Source: Streptomyces sp. NBC_00358 (GTDB lineage: Bacteria; Actinomycetota; Actinomycetes; Streptomycetales; Streptomycetaceae). Taken from it: a DNA stretch of 64,000 bases. Where the stretch lies: contig NZ_CP107976.1 in the NCBI RefSeq assembly GCF_036099295.1, forward strand, positions 434,001 through 498,000. The letters are read 5' to 3'. The translations under genes were made by a program, and so were the position numbers. A model generated the notes under the pieces. That model had not been told where the DNA came from. It saw nothing but the letters and a program-made list of their open reading frames with translations, and ran no database searches. Shown here in pieces: positions 47,302-55,989 of this stretch; the first letter of the stretch is position 1; each line of letters starts with the position of its first letter.

Positions 47302-47997
47302 GTGAGCACTACCGGGCGAAAATGGGCTGTGCGGCTGTCGTGGGCGGCACTCGCGGTGCCGGCGAGCACGGCGCTGACAGCGATTGCGTTCGGCCTTGTC
47401 CACGGTGCGTCGCTGACGCCCGTCGGATGGCGGAACACGATGGTCCTAGGCTTCGGCGGGCTCGTCCTGGTCGGGGGGCTGGGCGGGCTGGCGTTCGTCC
47501 TCTACGACTTGCGGGAGGAGAGCAGCGGGGTACGGGAGACCGCGGTGGCCGTCTGCGTCGCTGTGAGCATGTTCGTGGGCTGGATCGCCCTGGAGAACCA
47601 GGTGTTGCACGAGCGTGGCCGACCCGTCCGGGCGGTCGTGACGGCCCTGAAGCCCAGCCCCGGCGTGTACGACGCCGGAACGGAGGCGCTCCTGGCGGAC
47701 ACCTCCCACCACCGGCCGCTCGGCGCCATCGGCGCGGGGAACCTCGCTGTCGGCGACCATCTCACCGTAACCGTCGATCCCCGGGGCAGGTACGGCGTCA
47801 GCGCCGGCCCGCCGCCCGCCGCTGCCGAATGGCTCTGGCAGCTGACCGCCCTGATCGCTGCGATTCAGGCCCTGCTCATGGTCTCCATCGGTTTCAGCGC
47901 GGCCCGGGAACGAGAGTCCGGGCTGCACCGGGGCAGGCGAGCCGAGTCGGCTGACGGCCCGCAACCACACGGCCCGGTCGGCGACGTAGGGACGTAG
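47302..47997 (+). CDS. Four-helix membrane protein, function unknown
   Basis: 231 residues from GTG 47302, preceded by GGGAGG. Predicted membrane segments: about 12-35 (WAALAVPASTALTAIAFGLV), 46-70 (MVLGFGGLVLVGGLGGLAFV), 78-98 (VAVCVAVSMFVGWIALE) and 175-198 (LTALIAAIQALLMVSIGF). Between helices 3 and 4 lies an extracytoplasmic-type domain of about 75 residues, with GRPVRAVVTALKP and GDHLTVTVDPRGRYG strands, resembling a small beta-barrel. Homology unrecognised. Confidence 0.7.
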   Translation: MSTTGRKWAVRLSWAALAVPASTALTAIAFGLVHGASLTPVGWRNTMVLGFGGLVLVGGLGGLAFVLYDLREESSGVRETAVAVCVAVSMFVGWIALENQVLHERGRPVRAVVTALKPSPGVYDAGTEALLADTSHHRPLGAIGAGNLAVGDHLTVTVDPRGRYGVSAGPPPAAAEWLWQLTALIAAIQALLMVSIGFSAARERESGLHRGRRAESADGPQPHGPVGDVGT

Positions 47998-48002
47998 CAC
48001 TG

Positions 48003-48559
48003 GCCGTGTCCCGTCTCGGAGGACCCGGCCGGCTGCCGGGTTGCCGCGCCAGTGGTCGGCGGGTTCGGGGCAGGACAGGCAGCGCGAGGCCCAGTTGCGG
48101 ACCTGGCCGAGAGTGGCTCCTCATCGCCCAACGGCCCGCCGCAGCGCAAGGACCTGGGCGGTCTCGGACGGTCTCGCGGGAGCGGCCGCATTCCAGCAGG
48201 GTGGAGTCCACGACCCATACGTCGTCGCTTCACACCGAGGTGGTCGTGGCCAGGATCCGGTTGACGCTTCGCGCCAGACCGGCGGCCTTGCGCAACCGCT
48301 TGTTGTAGCCGGGCTGCAGGGGCAGGGGCAGGTAGGGGACGAGGTGGCGCAGTGGGCACGGGCACGGCGGAGCGATTCGGCCTCGGAGGTGTAGCCGCGT
48401 ATGGCCTGCATCGTGGCGAGGGTGACCAGTTCGGCGTCGCTCGGGCGGGGCGCAATGCCGACCGGCGGGCGCCCACAGCGCCAGGTCAGGATGCTCCTCC
48501 AGTACCTCGTCGGTCGTTCCATAGAGTGCGGTCGCGAGGGTGTCCACGTCGTTCGTCAC
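48003..48559 (-). mobile_element. Degenerate IS982-like transposase relic
   Basis: The reading crosses frames. GTG 48559 opens VTNDVDTLATALYGTTDEVL. A second frame gives PSDAELVTLATMQAIRGYTS (about 48460-48380). The first returns with LRHLVPYLP and PGYNKRLRKAAGLARSVNRI (48350-48240). A third gives VDSTLLECGRSRETV (about 48215-48165), the region of the first catalytic Asp. Joined, they spell the N-terminal half of an IS982-type DDE transposase. At least three frameshifts and loss of the C-terminal half make it a fossil. No terminal inverted repeats were found. Confidence 0.7.
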
Positions 48560-48628
48560 AAAACGATCTTGGACACCCTCGTTCTCGTCTCCGCAGGCAT
48601 CCTTGGACCACACCACCAGGAGGAACCA

Positions 48629-49018
48629 GTGTCATACCCGCACCTGCTCACCCCCGAGGCGAAGCTCGCCGACGCGAAGAAGCTGTTGAGCCTCCCGCGA
48701 ATCGTCGCGATCTGCGGCTCCACCCGCTTCATGACCGAGATGACCGAGGCCGATCTACGGGAGACCAAAGCCGGAAGGATTGTCGTCAAACCGGGCTGTG
48801 ACATGAAGTCGCCCCACGAACTCTGGTCCGATCCTGTCGAGGCCGCGGCGCTGAAGGTTCGACTCGACGATCTGCACCGGGCGAAGATCCGGCTCGCTGA
48901 CGAAGTGCTCGTAGTCGGCGACTACATCGGAGACAGCACCCGAGCCGAAATCGCCTACGCCCGGTCGCTGGGCAAGCCCGTGCGGTTCACGCACCCCGAA
49001 GTCGACCCTGCCGCCTGA
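48629..49018 (+). CDS. Nucleoside 2-deoxyribosyltransferase-like small protein
   Basis: 129 residues from GTG 48629 behind a perfect AGGAGG. LPRIVAICGSTRF opens a Rossmann-like fold. The end, ADEVLVVGDYIGDSTRAEIA followed by YARSLGKPV, matches the pattern of nucleoside 2-deoxyribosyltransferase-like proteins, often plasmid- or phage-borne, in which such a Glu is catalytic or ligand binding. The substrate is unknown. It sits next to the transposase relic, in line with horizontal origin. Confidence 0.75.
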   Translation: MSYPHLLTPEAKLADAKKLLSLPRIVAICGSTRFMTEMTEADLRETKAGRIVVKPGCDMKSPHELWSDPVEAAALKVRLDDLHRAKIRLADEVLVVGDYIGDSTRAEIAYARSLGKPVRFTHPEVDPAA

Positions 49019-49172
49019 CCGTCTCGCGGGGGAAGGACCCTGTCCACGCCACTGCCGGTTCATCTGTCGATGTCGACAGCAGGTGTCGTCGACCGAGTCG
49101 ACGCCCCGGAGCCAACGGGCAACGGCGTGTCGCGCGGGTCTGCCGGAAATGCCGGACGGATTCGACCCTCCA

Positions 49173-49571
49173 TCAGACGGGCTCCGGAAGATGGCCGAGG
49201 TGCTTGATGATGCGCTCACGCAGAAGGAGGTACTCCTCCCAGCGGCGTGGCAGAGGGCCCGGCGGGCGCTCGACGACCCGGGTGGCGGCGACGGTCTGCC
49301 CGAGCTGGAACTGCTCGCGCGTCAGGTCGAGTTCAACACCGCTGGACAGCCGGTTCCACCAGTGGAAGCCGTGCTGAAACCCGTCAAGGTGCACCTCACC
49401 GACTATGAGATCACCGCCGAAGACGTCGTTGACGACCAAGGCCGTGATGTCACAGTGGCCCCAGGCCGGATTGCCGGGCTGCCAGTCGGCCTGGTCATCG
49501 GGCGAACAGGTGTCGGCGGCCCAACTGGCGCGCAGGGCTCGGTCGAGATCGAGCAGGTTCCAAGGGCTCAT
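49173..49571 (-). CDS. YunG-like hypothetical protein
   Basis: 132 residues from ATG 49571 (SPWNLLDLDRALRASWAADT). The conserved pattern GNPAWGHCDITALVVNDVFGG, HWWNRL and ELDLTREQF identifies the YunG-like family of unknown function, which has a Cys-His arrangement reminiscent of papain-like folds. The frame continues upstream without a family match. The ribosome-binding site is weak. Confidence 0.75.
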   Translation of the reverse strand: MSPWNLLDLDRALRASWAADTCSPDDQADWQPGNPAWGHCDITALVVNDVFGGDLIVGEVHLDGFQHGFHWWNRLSSGVELDLTREQFQLGQTVAATRVVERPPGPLPRRWEEYLLLRERIIKHLGHLPEPV

Positions 49572-49754
49572 GCCGCCAGCATCGCAGCCACCACTGACAT
49601 CGCAGATGGCACAGGAGCCGCAGGACCGACAGAGGTCCGAACTCGCACGAGCCGCCGAACAGGCGACAAATAGCCATACCGGACAGGGGGATTGACTGTC
49701 CGTCAGCAACGACTTGAGTTGTCCGCTCACCCGGATGCCCACCGTCCGTGGACA

Positions 49755-49965
49755 AGTGAAGTACGAAGGTGCCGCCTGCGGTTGTCGCCAGGTCGGGCCC
49801 CAGGGCAGCGGCCGGTGTCCAGGCGCCGGGGCTGCCGACACCGCGGGCCAGCAGTTCGGTGACGGCGGCGGTGACGTCGGCCGTGAAGTCCATGCCGTCG
49901 CCGGCGCGGAGCCATCCCTCGTGCCGGGTGCCGTCCGCCCACTCCACCACGGCGTGCCCCCATGA
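49755..49965 (-). pseudogene. Fragment of a saccharopine dehydrogenase-family gene (C-terminal part)
   Basis: The frame reads GHAVVEWADGTRHEGWLRAG, DGMDFTADVTAAVTELLARG and GAWTPAAALGPDL. This corresponds to the C-terminal end of saccharopine dehydrogenase-like (enoyl-reductase-like) proteins. No Rossmann domain precedes it, and the frame runs on past the expected end into unrelated sequence. It is likely a remnant. The rest of 49572-50209 shows no other gene. Confidence 0.5.
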
Positions 49966-50209
49966 GTGCCTGCGCGGACGGGGTGCAGCCTTGGTCGCGA
50001 CCGCGATGCACCGCACCCTTCCGACGAACAGGAAACCGCTCAAGGCTCACGGCCTTGTCATCCCGCAGGCGACGAACGTGAAGCGCCCCTGACGGGTTCG
50101 CGGAGGCCATGGCCGGGGGCCGCCTGGCCGGCTTCGCGGAGCGCCTACAACTTGCCCCGGCCAGGCAACTGCCGCCGCCTGGCGTTCCGTTCGTCCCCCA
50201 TCGCCAGGA

Positions 50210-50593
50210 TCACCCCGCCGTGCGGGCCTGAGCAGAGGCAGCGGCTTCCGCCGCCTCCTGGAAGTCGAGGATGGCCCCGCCGTAGTCCCTCGCCCAGTTG
50301 GTCAGGACCTCGATGGGCTCGACGAGGGTCCGGCCGAGTTCGGTGAGGCTGTACTCGACTCGCCGTGGCGCTTCGGCATGGCGTTCGACCAGACCGTACT
50401 GCTGGAGCCGGCGCAGCGTCTGGGTGAGGACCTTGCGCGAGATGCCGCCGATGAGGTCGACGAGCTCACCGTGCCTGCGAGGCTGACGGCTGAGCCCGAA
50501 GAGCACGAGCACGGCCCATTTGTCGGCGATGATCTCGACCGCCAGGCGCGTGGGGCAGTCGGCGAGGAAGGCTGGTCCAGCCACGTTCTGCAT
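50210..50593 (-). CDS. HxlR-family transcriptional regulator
   Basis: 127 residues. The winged helix includes EIIADKWAVLVLFGL, RRHGELVDLIGGISRKVLTQ and the wing EYSLTELGRTLVEPI, all typical of HxlR proteins. DCPTRL supplies a Cys near residue 13, a position used for redox or electrophile sensing in relatives such as QorR/YodB. It is divergent from a quinone oxidoreductase-like gene with an 87-bp gap, so it probably represses that gene and itself. Confidence 0.9.
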   Translation of the reverse strand: MQNVAGPAFLADCPTRLAVEIIADKWAVLVLFGLSRQPRRHGELVDLIGGISRKVLTQTLRRLQQYGLVERHAEAPRRVEYSLTELGRTLVEPIEVLTNWARDYGGAILDFQEAAEAAASAQARTAG

Positions 50594-50603
50594 GAAAATC
50601 GAA

Positions 50604-50635
50604 GGTACCAGGAGGTAACCCGCGGCTCCGTAACG
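50604..50635. promoter_or_regulatory. Candidate HxlR operator in the divergent promoter region
   Basis: GGTACC at 50604 and GGTAACC at 50614 form an imperfect dyad. A further GTAAC lies at 50630. HxlR-type operators are often GTAC/GTAAC half-sites. The element sits between the two divergent starts (50593 and 50681). Confidence 0.35.
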
Positions 50636-50680
50636 TCTTTCGCGAGCAACGAAACCAGCACCGGAAGCGGAGGAGTCACC

Positions 50681-51664
50681 ATGCCACGAGTCGTCGTGTT
50701 CGATGAGTTCGGCGGGCCGGATGTCATGCACGTCGTCGAGGAGCCGGTCGTCGAGCCCAACGCCGGCGAGGTACGGGTCAGGATCGAAGCGTTCGCCGTC
50801 AACCCGCTCGATCAGATGATGCGTTCGGGTACCTCGCCCGCAACCGTCCCGCTGCCACACGCTCGCCTCGGCGTCGAAGGTACCGGCGTCGTCGACGCGC
50901 TGGGCCCCGAGATCACCGGGCTGAGGATCGGCGATCCGGTCATTCTCACGGCCGTTCCGGACGCGAGCGCCAGGGGCAGCTACGCCGAATACACCACGGT
51001 CCCCGCGAGCCAGGTCGTCGCCCGGCCGGCCGGGCTCGGAATCACGGAGGCGGCGGCGGTCTGGGTCGCGTACTCCACCGCCTACGGGGCGCTCGTGGAG
51101 AAGGCGAGGATACGGCCCGGCGACCACGTCCTCATCACCGCCGCGTCCGGCGGCGTCGGCCGGGCGGCAACACAGATCGCCAATCAGATCGGCGCCGTGC
51201 CCATCGCCATCACTCGGCACACGGCGAGGAAGGACGACCTGCTCGCCGCCGGCGCCGCCGCGGTCATCGCCACCGACCACATGGACGTCGTCGAAGCCGT
51301 CCGCCACCACACCGGCGGGACCGGCGCCGACATCATCCTCGACGTCGTCATGGGCCCCGGCCAACAGGATCTCCTGAAGGCGGCCCGCCCAGGCGGAACA
51401 CTGGTCGCCGCGGGCTTCTTGGACCCTCGGCCCACGCCCTTCCCGAGTGGCCCGCCCCTCACGATATTCAGCTACCGAAGCTTCGAGCACACCCTCGACG
51501 GCGTCGTGGTGAAACGCATGGCGGCCTTCCTCAACGCCGGTGTACGTCTCGGTGCACTTCGGCCCGCCATCGACAAGGTGTTCGCCCTCGACGACGTCGT
51601 CGAGGCACACCACCACCTCGCGAAGGGGCTACACGCCGGGAAGAAGATCGTCGTCACGGTCTAG
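50681..51664 (+). CDS. Zinc-independent quinone oxidoreductase (MDR family)
   Basis: 327 residues from ATG 50681 behind GGAGGAG. GroES-like N-domain (VRVRIEAFAVNPLDQMMRSG), NADPH-binding TAASGGVGRAATQIA, ILDVVMGPGQQDLL and the C-terminal motif VFALDDVVEAHHHLAKG. No zinc-binding cysteines, so NADPH-dependent reduction of quinones or enones is expected. Divergent from the HxlR gene, suggesting inducible detoxification. Confidence 0.92.
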   Translation: MPRVVVFDEFGGPDVMHVVEEPVVEPNAGEVRVRIEAFAVNPLDQMMRSGTSPATVPLPHARLGVEGTGVVDALGPEITGLRIGDPVILTAVPDASARGSYAEYTTVPASQVVARPAGLGITEAAAVWVAYSTAYGALVEKARIRPGDHVLITAASGGVGRAATQIANQIGAVPIAITRHTARKDDLLAAGAAAVIATDHMDVVEAVRHHTGGTGADIILDVVMGPGQQDLLKAARPGGTLVAAGFLDPRPTPFPSGPPLTIFSYRSFEHTLDGVVVKRMAAFLNAGVRLGALRPAIDKVFALDDVVEAHHHLAKGLHAGKKIVVTV

Positions 51665-51980
51665 GAACGGGCGAAGGAGCCGCCATTCGCCACTAAGGAA
51701 GTCGGGGAGCCCGCCGGTCAAACCAAGTAGTAACAGGCGGATGTGCTGTTAAGTGGGCTTGTCCGGGTGGTTGTTCATCTGCTGCACCACGGCGGACACC
51801 GACAGGTGGGTTGGTGCGTGCCCGGCGGTGGCTCTGCCGTCCGCTGCCCAGCGGAGCAGGACCGGGAACACTCCTGCTTCGGCCTGCCGGTGGGGCTGAG
51901 CGGACGACACGCTCACCAAGCCCGGTCCGCCGCAGGTCGCGAAGAACACCGTAGAGACTCTGCCCCAGCGAATCCGGCGC
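51665..51980. other. Intergenic region, no gene supported
   Basis: Short frames occur on both strands (plus from 51743, minus 51749-51949) without family motifs or good ribosome-binding sites. Confidence 0.4.
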
Positions 51981-52619
51981 TTACCGCGACAGACCGTGGG
52001 GTGGTACGGATGCCAGTCGTGCCGCTGGTGGCAGTGGCGCGTGCTGAGGACAGGCTTCGAACGCTTGGATCACCAGCCCTGAAAAGCGTCGGGAGGCCAT
52101 GACCTGGCCGGCGGTCGATGTGGCGTGGATCCCCTTGTTGGCCATGAGTACGAGAATCAGGTCGTCCAGGACGAAGTCGGACCGCAGGTGCCCCGCTTCC
52201 TTGGCTCGCTGGGCCAGTTCGGCGACAGCTTTCACCGTGTACTCGCGGCCGGCGGCGACATCCTTCACCTCCGGGTAGGCCGACAGGAAGGCTTCGGTGA
52301 AGCCCCGATCGCGTGCGTGCAGCTCACAGATCCTCTCGATCACCAGGCACAGGCCACGCCACGGATCAGGATCGGCGCACCCCTCGTCGACAATGGCGCG
52401 ACACGCGTTCAGCTGGTCGGCGAAGGCCTCGGCGACCAGCGTCTGCTTGGTCGGGAAGTGACGGTACAAGGTGGCAGGTCCCACCCCGGCACGCCGCGCG
52501 ACCTCCCGCATCGGCACGTCCAGGCCGTCGGTGGAGAACAGTGCTCGGGCCGCGTCGAGGATGCGTTCGCGATTGTCCAGCGCGTCGGAGCGCAACGTAT
52601 GAGGCAAACGGTCGGTCAC
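51981..52619 (-). CDS. TetR-family transcriptional regulator
   Basis: 212 residues from GTG 52619. The helix-turn-helix lies at about 13-60: RERILDAARALFSTDGLDVP, then MREVARRAGVGPATLYRHFP. The rest is the helical ligand-binding domain. It is divergent from a second quinone-reductase-like gene, and a perfect 8+8 inverted repeat lies just upstream of its start. Autorepression and control of that gene are likely. The C-terminus (PLPPAARLASVPPHGLSR) is unstructured. Confidence 0.92.
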   Translation of the reverse strand: MTDRLPHTLRSDALDNRERILDAARALFSTDGLDVPMREVARRAGVGPATLYRHFPTKQTLVAEAFADQLNACRAIVDEGCADPDPWRGLCLVIERICELHARDRGFTEAFLSAYPEVKDVAAGREYTVKAVAELAQRAKEAGHLRSDFVLDDLILVLMANKGIHATSTAGQVMASRRFSGLVIQAFEACPQHAPLPPAARLASVPPHGLSR

Positions 52620-52636
52620 CACTCTCACTTTACCTA

Positions 52637-52656
52637 AACGGACGGGGGCGTCCGTT
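52637..52656. promoter_or_regulatory. TetR-type operator
   Basis: AACGGACGGGGGCGTCCGTT is a perfect 8-bp inverted repeat with a 4-bp spacer, 18 bp before the TetR GTG and 58 bp before the TTG of the divergent oxidoreductase gene. A further half-site-like CGTCCGAAACG follows at 52659. Confidence 0.75.
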
Positions 52657-52713
52657 AGCGTCCGAAACGTAGAAGCTCTGGCGCTTGAGCTGTCCCGGAA
52701 CCTGGAGACCACG

Positions 52714-53676
52714 TTGAAGGCAATCTCGATCCAGACGTTCGGAAGTCCTGACGGTCTGGCTGTTGTCGACCTGCCGGTACCCGCGCCTGCTGCCGGGCAG
52801 GTGCTGGTAGCCACCGAGGCGGTGGGCGTCGGTGGTGTCGACACCCTGATCCGAAGCGGGGCTCTGGCCGCCTACGGCTTCGAGGAGGGCCACATCCCGG
52901 GTAGCGAGGTGGCGGGCACCGTGACCGCGGTCGGTGACGGCGTCGACGCGTCGTGGATCGGCCTGCGGGTGTGGGCCTTCACCGGCACCGGCGGAGGCTA
53001 CGTCGAACAGGCCGTCGTGCCCGTCGAGCAGGTTCTTCCCCTGCCCGGCAGCCTGTCCGCCGCTGCCGCGGTAACGCTCGGCAGTTCCGGTGCGGTGGCC
53101 CACTTCGGGCTTCGCCACGCCCATTTCGCTCCCGGGGAGACGGTCTTGGTGCGTGGCGCGGCCGGCAGCATCGGGATCATGGCAGTGCAGCTCGCGGCTC
53201 GCGGCGGTGCCGCCGCGGTGGCGGTCACGACATCGTCGTCCGAGCGCGGCGAGCGGCTGCGCCGTCTCGGCGCGACCCACGTGCTGGACCGTTCCGGTGA
53301 CGGAGGGGAAGCGGCTCCCGCGGGCTATGACGTCATCATCGATGTTGTGGCGGGTGAGGACATGCCGTCGTTCTTCGACAGGCTCAACCCGAACGGCCGC
53401 ATGGTGGCCGTGGGCGCTGTCGCAGGTCAGCCGCCCACGGACTTCGGGACGAAGATCATGACGGCGTTCCAGAAGTCGATGTCCTTCGCCGCTTTCAGCG
53501 CAGCCACCGTACCCCCGGCCGACCTGAGTGCCGTACGCGGCAAGCAGTTCGACGCAGCCGCCCGTGGCGAGATCGAACCAGTGGTGCATGCACTGCTGCC
53601 GCTGGACGAAGCGGTGCTGGCGCATCAGAAGATGGACGCCGGTGAGGTCTTCGGCAGGATCGTGCTGACACCGTAG
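52714..53676 (+). CDS. NADPH:quinone reductase-like MDR oxidoreductase
   Basis: 320 residues from TTG 52714, preceded by GGAG. GroES-like domain (VLVATEAVGVGGVDTLIRSG), nucleotide-binding VRGAAGSIGIMAVQLAARGG, and the C-terminal ALLPLDEAVLAHQKMDAGEVFGR. No zinc ligands. Paired with the divergent TetR regulator, probably an inducible reductase for quinones, enones or similar electrophiles. It is distinct from the enzyme at 50.7 kb, although both pairs share the same logic. Confidence 0.9.
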   Translation: MKAISIQTFGSPDGLAVVDLPVPAPAAGQVLVATEAVGVGGVDTLIRSGALAAYGFEEGHIPGSEVAGTVTAVGDGVDASWIGLRVWAFTGTGGGYVEQAVVPVEQVLPLPGSLSAAAAVTLGSSGAVAHFGLRHAHFAPGETVLVRGAAGSIGIMAVQLAARGGAAAVAVTTSSSERGERLRRLGATHVLDRSGDGGEAAPAGYDVIIDVVAGEDMPSFFDRLNPNGRMVAVGAVAGQPPTDFGTKIMTAFQKSMSFAAFSAATVPPADLSAVRGKQFDAAARGEIEPVVHALLPLDEAVLAHQKMDAGEVFGRIVLTP

Positions 53677-53919
53677 TCCGCACTCTCTTCTCTGCTCCGG
53701 CCGCCCCTCCTTGCTTTCAGTACCGCTGCCAGGTGCCGTCCTTCTCCGTCAGAACCACGACGGACGCGGGACCCGTCCAGGGGCTGCCTGTGCCCGATCA
53801 ACGTCACGTCTGCCACCAGGTTCTAGCGGATCGAGGTCCGGATCACGTGAACCACATCGCGCTGTCGGCCTTCGTGCCAGGTCGCTCCATCCGCCGCAAC
53901 CGCCCAGGGCCACCGCCTT

Positions 53920-54075
53920 GGGAACCACTTCACTCGGCGGCGTGATCCTCGTACGCGACGTCGACCGCCCAACCATTGGACAGATCGCGGCGCAGGACCC
54001 CTTCATCCTCAACTACGTCGCGGAATTCACCATCACGACGATCGCTCCCGGGCGAGAGGACCCCGACTTGAATCC
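53920..54075 (+). pseudogene. YCII-like domain fragment
   Basis: One plus frame reads GGVILVRDVDRPTIGQIAAQ, DPFILNYVAEFTITTIAPGR. This matches the C-terminal half of small YCII/YciI-like proteins (…DPF…EYTI…F). The N-terminal half could not be found in any frame upstream, and the frame runs on past the expected end. Probably a remnant. Nothing else is seen in 53677-54156. Confidence 0.4.
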
Positions 54076-54156
54076 CGTGCCGAGAACGGACCGCCGACGT
54101 TCGCCAGCCCCATCTCCTGTCCCCCGCACCGTTCTCATGGAGGCTGAACGCTGAAC

Positions 54157-54516
54157 TCAACGTCCGGGCCGGCTGAGTGAAGACAGGCCCCACAACTCGA
54201 CGATGCGGCCGTCCCGTACCCGGAAGATCTCCATCATCGAAGGGAGTGCCTGTTCCTCAACGCCTGCCGGGATGCCGTGCAGACTTGTGCGGACTGCGGC
54301 CTTGTCCGCATCCACGAGCATGTCCTCCACGATGACCTGGATATCCGGGAACATGACGTGGAGCCCGCTCCACGCCTTCACAACGCTGTCGACGCCGACG
54401 GTACCCAACGGATGGCTCACGAAGTCGGCCGCGAAGATGGTCTTTGCCGCGGCAAGGTCCCGCGCGTTGAATGCTCCATACATGCGCTTGGCGAGTGCTC
54501 GTACGTCGTCTGTCAT
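54157..54516 (-). CDS. SnoaL-like / NTF2-fold protein
   Basis: 119 residues from ATG 54516, preceded by AGGAAG. The pattern AKRMYGAFNARDLAAAKTIF, SHPLGTVGVDSVVKAWSGLH, FPDIQVIVEDMLVDADKAAV and IFRVRDGRIVELWGL is typical of SnoaL-like ester-cyclase-fold proteins. Members are polyketide cyclases or small-molecule hydrolases, and many are uncharacterised. No polyketide genes adjoin here, so a role cannot be assigned. The frame extends upstream to 54663 but that part has no family match. Confidence 0.85.
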   Translation of the reverse strand: MTDDVRALAKRMYGAFNARDLAAAKTIFAADFVSHPLGTVGVDSVVKAWSGLHVMFPDIQVIVEDMLVDADKAAVRTSLHGIPAGVEEQALPSMMEIFRVRDGRIVELWGLSSLSRPGR

Positions 54517-54823
54517 CTCACGCTTCCTGTCCAGGACACGGGCGTGGATCAGCTTATGAGGTGAGCGGAGCGGACCTGCTCCGGATGCCGGCCCCGGCGA
54601 AGACAGCAAAGGACTTCGGCTCGCCCCACCCGAACTCGAACGGGCCGCCCTCACCACGCACACCGAGATCGTCCCGCCCGCGCGAGCAGACCCCAGGTCC
54701 CCTGACCCGCGCTCCCCAGCCGCCCACCGAGTCAGGACGGGGGGGAATTACGTGACGTTCGGGGGGAAATTGGCGGCTCTGACCGCGGTTCCGTGAATGA
54801 TCCTGCAGCAGTAGCCTCGCGGA
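54517..54823. other. Intergenic region, no gene seen
   Basis: A divergent promoter region between the SnoaL-like and nucleotidyltransferase genes. It contains G-runs (54742-54750 and 54762-54768) but no clear operator. Confidence 0.4.
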
Positions 54824-55432
54824 GTGACACGCACCGAGACGCCGTGGGGCTTCTGGGAGCCGGCGGCCCTGGCCGATGTAGCGACGTTGTTCTCGTCGGT
54901 CGAGGTCCCCTGGTGGGTTGCCGGGGGTTACGCCATCGAGCTCGCGGTCGGCTACTCGTTCCGCGATCACAGCGATGTCGATGTCCTGTTGCTCCGGCGA
55001 GACCAACAGGTCGTGCAGCAGCTCCTGCCCGCCTGGGAGTGGTGGGCGGCGGACCCGCCTGGGACGCTCAGGCCGTGGCAACCCGGAGAAACCTTGTCCT
55101 CCGCCGTCCACGACATCTGGTGCCGTCCCGGCCCGTCGGAGCCCTGGCGGATCCAGATCATGCTCGATGAGGCGGAGGGCCAGGACTGGATTTCCAGGCG
55201 ATGCGCCCAGGTCCGGCGCCCCATCGACCTGTTGGGCAGGAACTCGCCCGAAGGCGTGCCCTACTTGGCGCCCGAGGTGCAGCTCTTCTACAAGGCCCAC
55301 CAGCCCCGGCCGAAGGACCAAGAAGACTTCCGGGCTGCACTTCCAGCCCTCGATGCCAGCCAGCGACAATGGCTGGCAACCGCCATCATCCAGGCGTACG
55401 GAGATCGTCCCTGGTGCGCGAAACTTCAGTGA
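54824..55432 (+). CDS. ANT(2'')-like nucleotidyltransferase domain protein
   Basis: 202 residues from GTG 54824. VPWWVAGGYAIELAVGYSFR followed by HSDVDVLLLRR is the nucleotidyltransferase core GG-x(n)-DxD with the two metal-binding Asp. VHDIWCRP, WRIQIMLDEAEG and LAPEVQLFYKAHQPRPKDQ complete the pattern of aminoglycoside-2''-adenylyltransferase-like proteins. Whether it modifies an aminoglycoside or another small molecule is unknown; chromosomal relatives are common and mostly untested. It stands alone, with no obvious operon partner. Confidence 0.85.
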   Translation: MTRTETPWGFWEPAALADVATLFSSVEVPWWVAGGYAIELAVGYSFRDHSDVDVLLLRRDQQVVQQLLPAWEWWAADPPGTLRPWQPGETLSSAVHDIWCRPGPSEPWRIQIMLDEAEGQDWISRRCAQVRRPIDLLGRNSPEGVPYLAPEVQLFYKAHQPRPKDQEDFRAALPALDASQRQWLATAIIQAYGDRPWCAKLQ

Positions 55433-55989
55433 GTGGCGAGGCGGGATCCACTGGAGTTCGCTTCACGGAATCGCGGGCAGAGCCCAATTGACTGCCGTCG
55501 ACAGCGCGCCCGCCGCGGCTCGTCAAGCGCATCTAAAACAGCCACGCTCGGACCAACGACCGCTCAAGCCGAAAGTCACGTGATCAACAGCTTCTGCTAG
55601 GACCTCTATGTCGAAGGCGCCCTTCACGGCCACCTCACTCGGCGAGACCTTCGACAACGAGATTCACGGGCGGCAGCCACCGTTGCCTCAGAATCACCCG
55701 GTCAAGCCCAAGCCCCTGCACCCGGGCGGCAATCGGCCGAAGTTCCCAACTCACGCTCCGCGGCGCTGCCGAGGCTCCAAACGGGTCCGTCGCCGCCCGG
55801 TCAGCCAACGTGACAGCGCCCACCAGGACGCTTCCGCTGCTACGGAACTCAGGCCCATGCACGTCGAGGAAACCTGGACACCGCTCTCCAGGCCCGACCT
55901 CGACGCACACAATCCATCCACAGATGCTTAAGCTTCGGCAGTCTGGCCAACCGCTCGTCGAATCCCACTCACCACAAGCTAGGAAACCG
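55433..55989. other. 557-bp region without assignable gene
   Basis: Frames exist (plus 55608-55931, minus 55635-55910) but neither has recognisable motifs or a good ribosome-binding site. The minus frame (ADRAATDPFGASAAPRSVSW) has natural-looking composition and could be a small or broken gene. Confidence 0.35.

Noticed and set aside
46089..47438. 449-codon minus-strand frame opposite the MreB-like gene
   Set aside because: No motifs. The plus frame shows the MreB C-terminal signature and is preferred.
50210..51616. 468-codon minus-strand frame covering HxlR and the oxidoreductase
   Set aside because: Only its last 127 codons (HxlR) are meaningful; the rest is antisense to the MDR gene.
51749..51949. 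Small minus-strand frame considered as a transposase remnant
   Set aside because: No motif could be matched with any confidence.
55608..55931. Plus-strand frame of 107 codons between the nucleotidyltransferase and lipoprotein genes
   Set aside because: Composition is basic and low in structure, with no family motif or ribosome-binding site.
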